A stretch of 8,374 nucleotides of DNA from Candidatus Shapirobacteria bacterium (GTDB lineage: Bacteria; Patescibacteriota; Microgenomatia; UBA12405): positions 63,331 through 71,704 of the forward strand of contig DPKG01000008.1 of the NCBI GenBank assembly GCA_003542615.1, given 5' to 3'. Both the position numbers and the translations under genes were made by a program. Of the stretch, positions 5,638 to 8,374 are shown piece after piece. How positions within the stretch are numbered: the stretch's first letter is position 1; each line of letters begins with the position of its first letter. Below the pieces are notes generated by a model that was not told the DNA's origin, did no database searches, and was given only the letters and a program-made list of their open reading frames with translations.

Positions 5638-6711
5638 ATGGAATCACTTCAAACAATTCAACAAAAAATTAGCACTCTCAAAGATAAATTAGACTATTCT
5701 AATCATCAAAAACTTTACCAAAAACTAAAACAGGATTCAGAAAATCCCGATATTTGGGACAATCCTCAAGAAGCCAAAAACACAATGCAACAGCTTTCCT
5801 ATCATCAGGAAATTATTGACAAAGTCGACAATTTAACAAAAGATATCAACAGCCTTATCGAACTCAATCAATTACTGGAAACAAACCCCGATCTTGAAAT
5901 ATCCAAAGATTTAGAAAATTCCATTTCCCAACTGGAAGTTCAATTAAAAGAATTAGAGCTTCAAACTTATCTTTCCGGAAAATACGACAAAAATTATGCT
6001 ATATTTTCCATTCATTCCGGTCAGGGTGGCACTGAAGCCATGGATTGGGCTTCGATGTTACAAAGAATGTACCAGAGATATTTTGAACGTAAGAATTGGA
6101 CTTTTGAACTTCTTGACTCTACTCCCGGTGAAGAAGCCGGTATAAAATCCGCTAGTTTTAAAATAAGCGCACCGAATGCCTATGGATTACTTAGACGGGA
6201 AGGTGGCACCCACCGACTTGTACGACTTTCGCCCTTTAATGCCGACAATCTTCGTCAAACCTCATTTGCCAAAGTCGAAGTCACCCCTGTACTTGAAAAT
6301 GATGATGAAGTAAAAATCAACCCTGAAGAAGTCGAATTTGCCGCCTTTCGTTCCGGTGGTAGTGGTGGTCAAAATGTTAATAAAGTTTCCACCGCAGTCA
6401 GACTTGTTCACCGTCCAACCGGAATAACAGTTTCCTGCCAAAGCCAAAGATCTCAGGACCAAAATCGTCTTTTGGCCATGCAAATGCTTTCCTCAAAACT
6501 TTGGGCTATAGAGCAGGAAAAAAGGGACACCCAAATGTCCGACATAAAAGGAAAAAATGTCAATCCTTCCTGGGGACATCAAATCCGATCCTATGTACTT
6601 CATCCATATAAAATGGTCAAAGATCTTCGTACCAAATACGAAACCTCCGATACCACCTCAGTTTTAGATGGAAATTTAGACGATTTTATTCAGGCCGAGC
6701 TAAAACTTTAA
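5638..6711 (+). CDS. prfB: Peptide chain release factor 2 (RF2), no programmed frameshift
   Basis: This is a complete 357-residue RF2, which ends translation at UAA and UGA codons. The N-terminal helical domain covers about 1-105. The codon-recognition tripeptide SPF (Ser198-Pro199-Phe200, in RLSPFNADNLRQTSF) identifies RF2 rather than RF1 (PxT). The peptidyl-hydrolysis motif GGQ is at 243-245 in FRSGGSGGQNVNKVSTAVR. The RF2-type end (IRSYVLHPYKMVKDLRT and the terminal DGNLDDFI) is present. Most bacteria carry an in-frame UGA near codon 26 that requires a +1 frameshift. Here the matching Leu-Asp-Tyr (residues 18-20, TTA GAC TAT at 5689-5697) is read in one frame with no stop. The gene starts 2 bases after the preceding stop and ends 3 bases before the LCP gene. 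Confidence 0.97.
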   Translation: MESLQTIQQKISTLKDKLDYSNHQKLYQKLKQDSENPDIWDNPQEAKNTMQQLSYHQEIIDKVDNLTKDINSLIELNQLLETNPDLEISKDLENSISQLEVQLKELELQTYLSGKYDKNYAIFSIHSGQGGTEAMDWASMLQRMYQRYFERKNWTFELLDSTPGEEAGIKSASFKISAPNAYGLLRREGGTHRLVRLSPFNADNLRQTSFAKVEVTPVLENDDEVKINPEEVEFAAFRSGGSGGQNVNKVSTAVRLVHRPTGITVSCQSQRSQDQNRLLAMQMLSSKLWAIEQEKRDTQMSDIKGKNVNPSWGHQIRSYVLHPYKMVKDLRTKYETSDTTSVLDGNLDDFIQAELKL

Positions 6712-6714
6712 ACT

Positions 6715-7707
6715 ATGAAAAAATCACTAAAATTTGTTTTCCTAATATTTTTGGTATTTTCTATCATAAGTTTATTTTTAATTAATAAAACCGAAAATTT
6801 TATTACTGCTTTTTTTGATCAGCCATCAAGTCGAGTCTTCTCCCAACTAATCTTAGCCCGCCAAAAGCCCACTCTTACCAATGATATTAATTTTATTGTT
6901 TTAGGCTTAGATTATAGAAATGATTCCCTTGAAAATACCCAAACCACCGATACCATTATCCTAACCAATATTAAAAACGGCCAAATTTCCATTCTTTCTC
7001 TTCCCAGAGATCTTTGGGATTCTCAACTAAACTCCAAAATCAATGAAATATATCCAATATCGCTTGAAACATCAGATAAATACAAATTTATCCAAAATAA
7101 CTTTTCTCGTATTACCGGACAAAAAATTACTAAGACTATTATATTTACCACCGAAGATCTTCGTAATTTGATCTCATTCGTAAATGGAGTCGATGTATAT
7201 TTGCAGGAAGGATTTGTTGACAATCAATACCCAAATCCGGATTATATAAACAATCCATCTCCTGACATCGCCATTTATAAAACCATTAAATTCAACTCAG
7301 GCTGGAATCATATCGACAACAGCAATATTACCGAATTTGTCCGTTCCCGAAAAAGTATTGAAAATGGTACCGATCTCGGTCGCATCCAAAGACAACAGTT
7401 ATTACTTCAAGCCCTTCTTCAAAAAATTCAAAAAAACCCATCTCAAATTAATTTCCCGGCTATTTATCAATATTGGCACCGCCAAATTTCTACCAATATA
7501 AATTTAACCGATCTTTTCAGTATTCTATTTAGTCAATATTCTTATTTAAATAATTTTTCTTTAAAACAATACAGTCTTGAAGTTGGACTTAACTCCAACC
7601 AAGGGCATATTTATCACCCCAATCAATTAGTCCAAGGACAATGGGTATTTTTACCAGTCGGAAATAATTTTAACCTTCTTCAAAAGTATATTAGACAATA
7701 CTTTTAG
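6715..7707 (+). CDS. LCP (LytR-CpsA-Psr) family cell-wall glycopolymer transferase
   Basis: This is a 330-residue membrane protein. One transmembrane helix at about 6-24 places the catalytic domain outside. LCP enzymes transfer undecaprenyl-linked glycopolymers onto peptidoglycan or proteins. LCP landmarks are VLGLDYR (Asp66, Arg68), TTDTIIL (Asp79), the core LSLPRDLW (Arg98, Asp99), KINEIYP, and FVRSRKS (Arg210, Arg212) followed by GTDLGRIQRQQ (218-228, Asp220, Arg223, Arg226). These match the pyrophosphate- and Mg-binding residues of the family. There is no C-terminal LytR_C domain; about 100 residues follow the core. Its ATG is 3 bases after the prfB stop, so cell-wall assembly and translation termination genes share a transcript. 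Stop is TAG. The presence of an LCP enzyme supports a peptidoglycan-bearing single-membrane envelope. Confidence 0.93.
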   Translation: MKKSLKFVFLIFLVFSIISLFLINKTENFITAFFDQPSSRVFSQLILARQKPTLTNDINFIVLGLDYRNDSLENTQTTDTIILTNIKNGQISILSLPRDLWDSQLNSKINEIYPISLETSDKYKFIQNNFSRITGQKITKTIIFTTEDLRNLISFVNGVDVYLQEGFVDNQYPNPDYINNPSPDIAIYKTIKFNSGWNHIDNSNITEFVRSRKSIENGTDLGRIQRQQLLLQALLQKIQKNPSQINFPAIYQYWHRQISTNINLTDLFSILFSQYSYLNNFSLKQYSLEVGLNSNQGHIYHPNQLVQGQWVFLPVGNNFNLLQKYIRQYF

Positions 7708-7719
7708 ACTTGTTTTTTT
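7682..7719 (+). terminator. Possible weak intrinsic terminator after the LCP gene
   Basis: AAAAGTAT (7682-7689) and ATACTTTT (7698-7705) form a perfect 8-base inverted repeat with an 8-base loop, overlapping the last codons of the LCP gene. A T-run (7713-7719) follows after 7 bases. The stem is AT-rich and the gap before the T-run is longer than usual, so termination would be weak. A new promoter begins shortly downstream, which fits an operon boundary here. Confidence 0.4.
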
Positions 7720-7749
7720 CTAATTAGGATATTATTAAACTTCCCAATC

Positions 7750-7758
7750 TGTTATACT
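7750..7758 (+). promoter_or_regulatory. Extended -10 promoter for the membrane protein-ftsE pair
   Basis: TGTTATACT at 7750-7758 fits an extended -10 element (TG, one base, then TATACT; 5 of 6 matches to TATAAT). No clear -35 is seen at 16-18 bases, which is common for extended -10 promoters. Transcription would start near 7765, leaving about 21 bases of leader before the ATG at 7786. The leader is A/T-only apart from two G and one C and shows no Shine-Dalgarno. Confidence 0.5.
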
Positions 7759-7785
7759 GAAAAAGTTAATTACTTAATTATTTTT

Positions 7786-8283
7786 ATGGAAATTCCAAAT
7801 CTATCAACTAGTACAAATCCACCCGTTTCCTCCCCCGAATCCTTAAAAAAACCTCTATTTTCACCTGTAGTATTGATAATAATACTTTCCCTCTCCGTTG
7901 CCTCAGGTTTTTGGCTTTCACGATTTTTCCCCTTAACCGGTAATTCATCAGTTGATCAAATTTCGGATTCTTCCTCCAAAGGTGCACTTAGCACCGACCA
8001 AATATCAGCATCTTCAGATCTAAAAATTGGACAATTATATGGTAATACTGCAAAAGAATTTAAAGATATTGCCAAAGGATCAGTTAAAAAAGGTAGTATC
8101 AATGGCGAAGGTACACATATTCTTGTTCGTCCCGGTGGCGATGACCAACGTGTTTCTCTCATTTCATCCGCTGTTGATCTGGATCTTTTTGTTGACCGTC
8201 AAGTAGAAGTTAAAGGTGAAACAAATTCATCAAACAAAACCGGTTGGTTATTAGATGTTGGTACTATCAAAATATTGGAGTAA
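7786..8283 (+). CDS. Membrane-anchored small domain protein, possibly OB-fold, upstream of ftsE
   Basis: This is a 165-residue protein of unknown function. Residues 1-24 are a Pro/Ser-rich cytoplasmic leader and one transmembrane helix spans about 27-48. A Ser-rich linker carries two copies of DQIS followed by serines (57-64 and 71-77, 14 residues apart). The external domain (about 98-165) contains NGEGTHILVRPGGDDQRV, SSAVDLDLFVDRQVEVKGE and a GWLLDVGTIKILE ending. The alternation of short strands with a late 'xVxVxGE' strand resembles small OB-like domains in nucleotide- or sugar-binding proteins, and I recall similar proteins in Microgenomates genomes; both points are impressions, not searches. 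It shares a promoter with the following ABC ATPase gene and carries that gene's ribosome-binding site in its last codons, which suggests linked expression. Confidence 0.8.
   Translation: MEIPNLSTSTNPPVSSPESLKKPLFSPVVLIIILSLSVASGFWLSRFFPLTGNSSVDQISDSSSKGALSTDQISASSDLKIGQLYGNTAKEFKDIAKGSVKKGSINGEGTHILVRPGGDDQRVSLISSAVDLDLFVDRQVEVKGETNSSNKTGWLLDVGTIKILE
8277..8280 (+). promoter_or_regulatory. Shine-Dalgarno for the ABC ATPase gene
   Basis: GGAG at 8277-8280 lies 8 bases before the ATG at 8289 and inside the last codons of the preceding gene. It is the only convincing Shine-Dalgarno at correct spacing that I find in front of a start in this window, and it supports ATG 8289 as the start. Confidence 0.7.
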
Positions 8284-8288
8284 GAAAA

Positions 8289-8374
8289 ATGCAAGTTGCC
8301 TTTCAAGAAGTTACTAAAAATTTTGGAGTTGTTACTGCCTTAAAAGACATAACTTTTCATGTTGACGAAGGCGA
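8289..8374 (+). CDS. ftsE: ABC transporter ATP-binding protein, probably FtsE (3' partial)
   Basis: Only 28 full codons are inside the window. The start reads MQVAFQEVTKNFG followed by VVTALKDITFHVDEGE, the typical first two strands of an ABC ATPase just before the Walker A loop, which lies beyond the right edge. FtsE pairs with FtsX at the division site to control peptidoglycan hydrolases. The assignment to FtsE rather than another ABC ATPase rests on the first strand pattern and on context: it lies downstream of prfB, as in the secA-prfB-ftsE-ftsX order of Bacillus. The gene follows a membrane protein after 5 bases and has its own Shine-Dalgarno. An ftsX gene directly after it would settle the call. 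Confidence 0.65.
   Translation, partial: MQVAFQEVTKNFGVVTALKDITFHVDEG

Noticed and set aside
6262..6483. Minus-strand reading frame inside prfB
   Set aside because: It covers the GGQ-encoding core of prfB, whose plus-strand frame is strongly conserved; the antisense frame has no recognisable domain or start signal.
7956..8162. Minus-strand 68-codon frame inside the membrane protein gene
   Set aside because: It is a shadow of the plus-strand gene, with no promoter or start signal.
1..8374. CRISPR array, insertion sequence, prophage, tRNA or rRNA
   Set aside because: I see no regularly spaced repeats, no transposase or integrase motif, no cloverleaf-like segment and no rRNA-like stretch; gaps between genes are too short to hold them.

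Overview
The window reads as a compact, AT-rich bacterial chromosome segment with almost no non-coding DNA. Twelve genes fill it, most separated by 0 to 5 bases or overlapping. Most starts have no Shine-Dalgarno sequence. Several products are small single-membrane-segment proteins, and a lipoprotein and an LCP-type cell-wall ligase point to a Gram-positive-like envelope. Together these suggest a member of the Candidate Phyla Radiation (Patescibacteria), most likely a Microgenomates-type lineage. That assignment is inference, since no rRNA gene is present. UGA is a normal stop here: one gene ends in TGA and the window encodes RF2. This argues against the UGA=Gly code of Gracilibacteria and Absconditabacteria.

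Layout. (1) Positions 1-1707, plus strand: the 3' end of secA, a DHH/DHHA1 phosphoesterase (NrnA-like), and a small DUF5665-like membrane protein. (2) Positions 1704-3545, minus strand: typA/bipA, convergent with region 1 through overlapping stop codons. (3) Positions 3546-3593: a short divergent promoter region whose two TATAAT boxes form an inverted repeat. (4) Positions 3594-7707, plus strand: a tight six-gene run of C39-like cysteine peptidase, cyclophilin lipoprotein, membrane-anchored CPHC thioredoxin-fold protein, unknown single-pass membrane protein, prfB (RF2) and an LCP glycopolymer transferase. (5) Positions 7708-8374: a probable weak terminator, an extended -10 promoter, a membrane-anchored small domain protein (probably OB-like), and the start of an ABC ATPase that is probably ftsE.

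How the parts fit together. The window mixes translation factors (TypA, RF2), RNA/nucleotide turnover (NrnA-like), protein export (SecA), a cluster of three predicted extracytoplasmic protein-handling enzymes (peptidase, prolyl isomerase, thiol-disulfide protein), and cell-wall/division functions (LCP, probable FtsE). The order secA ... prfB ... ftsE resembles the secA-prfB-(cccB)-ftsE-ftsX order known from Bacillus subtilis, with extra genes inserted. The least described parts are the extracytoplasmic cassette at 3594-5635 and the unknown membrane proteins at 5252-5635 and 7786-8283. I see no mobile element, CRISPR array, tRNA, rRNA or toxin-antitoxin pair.
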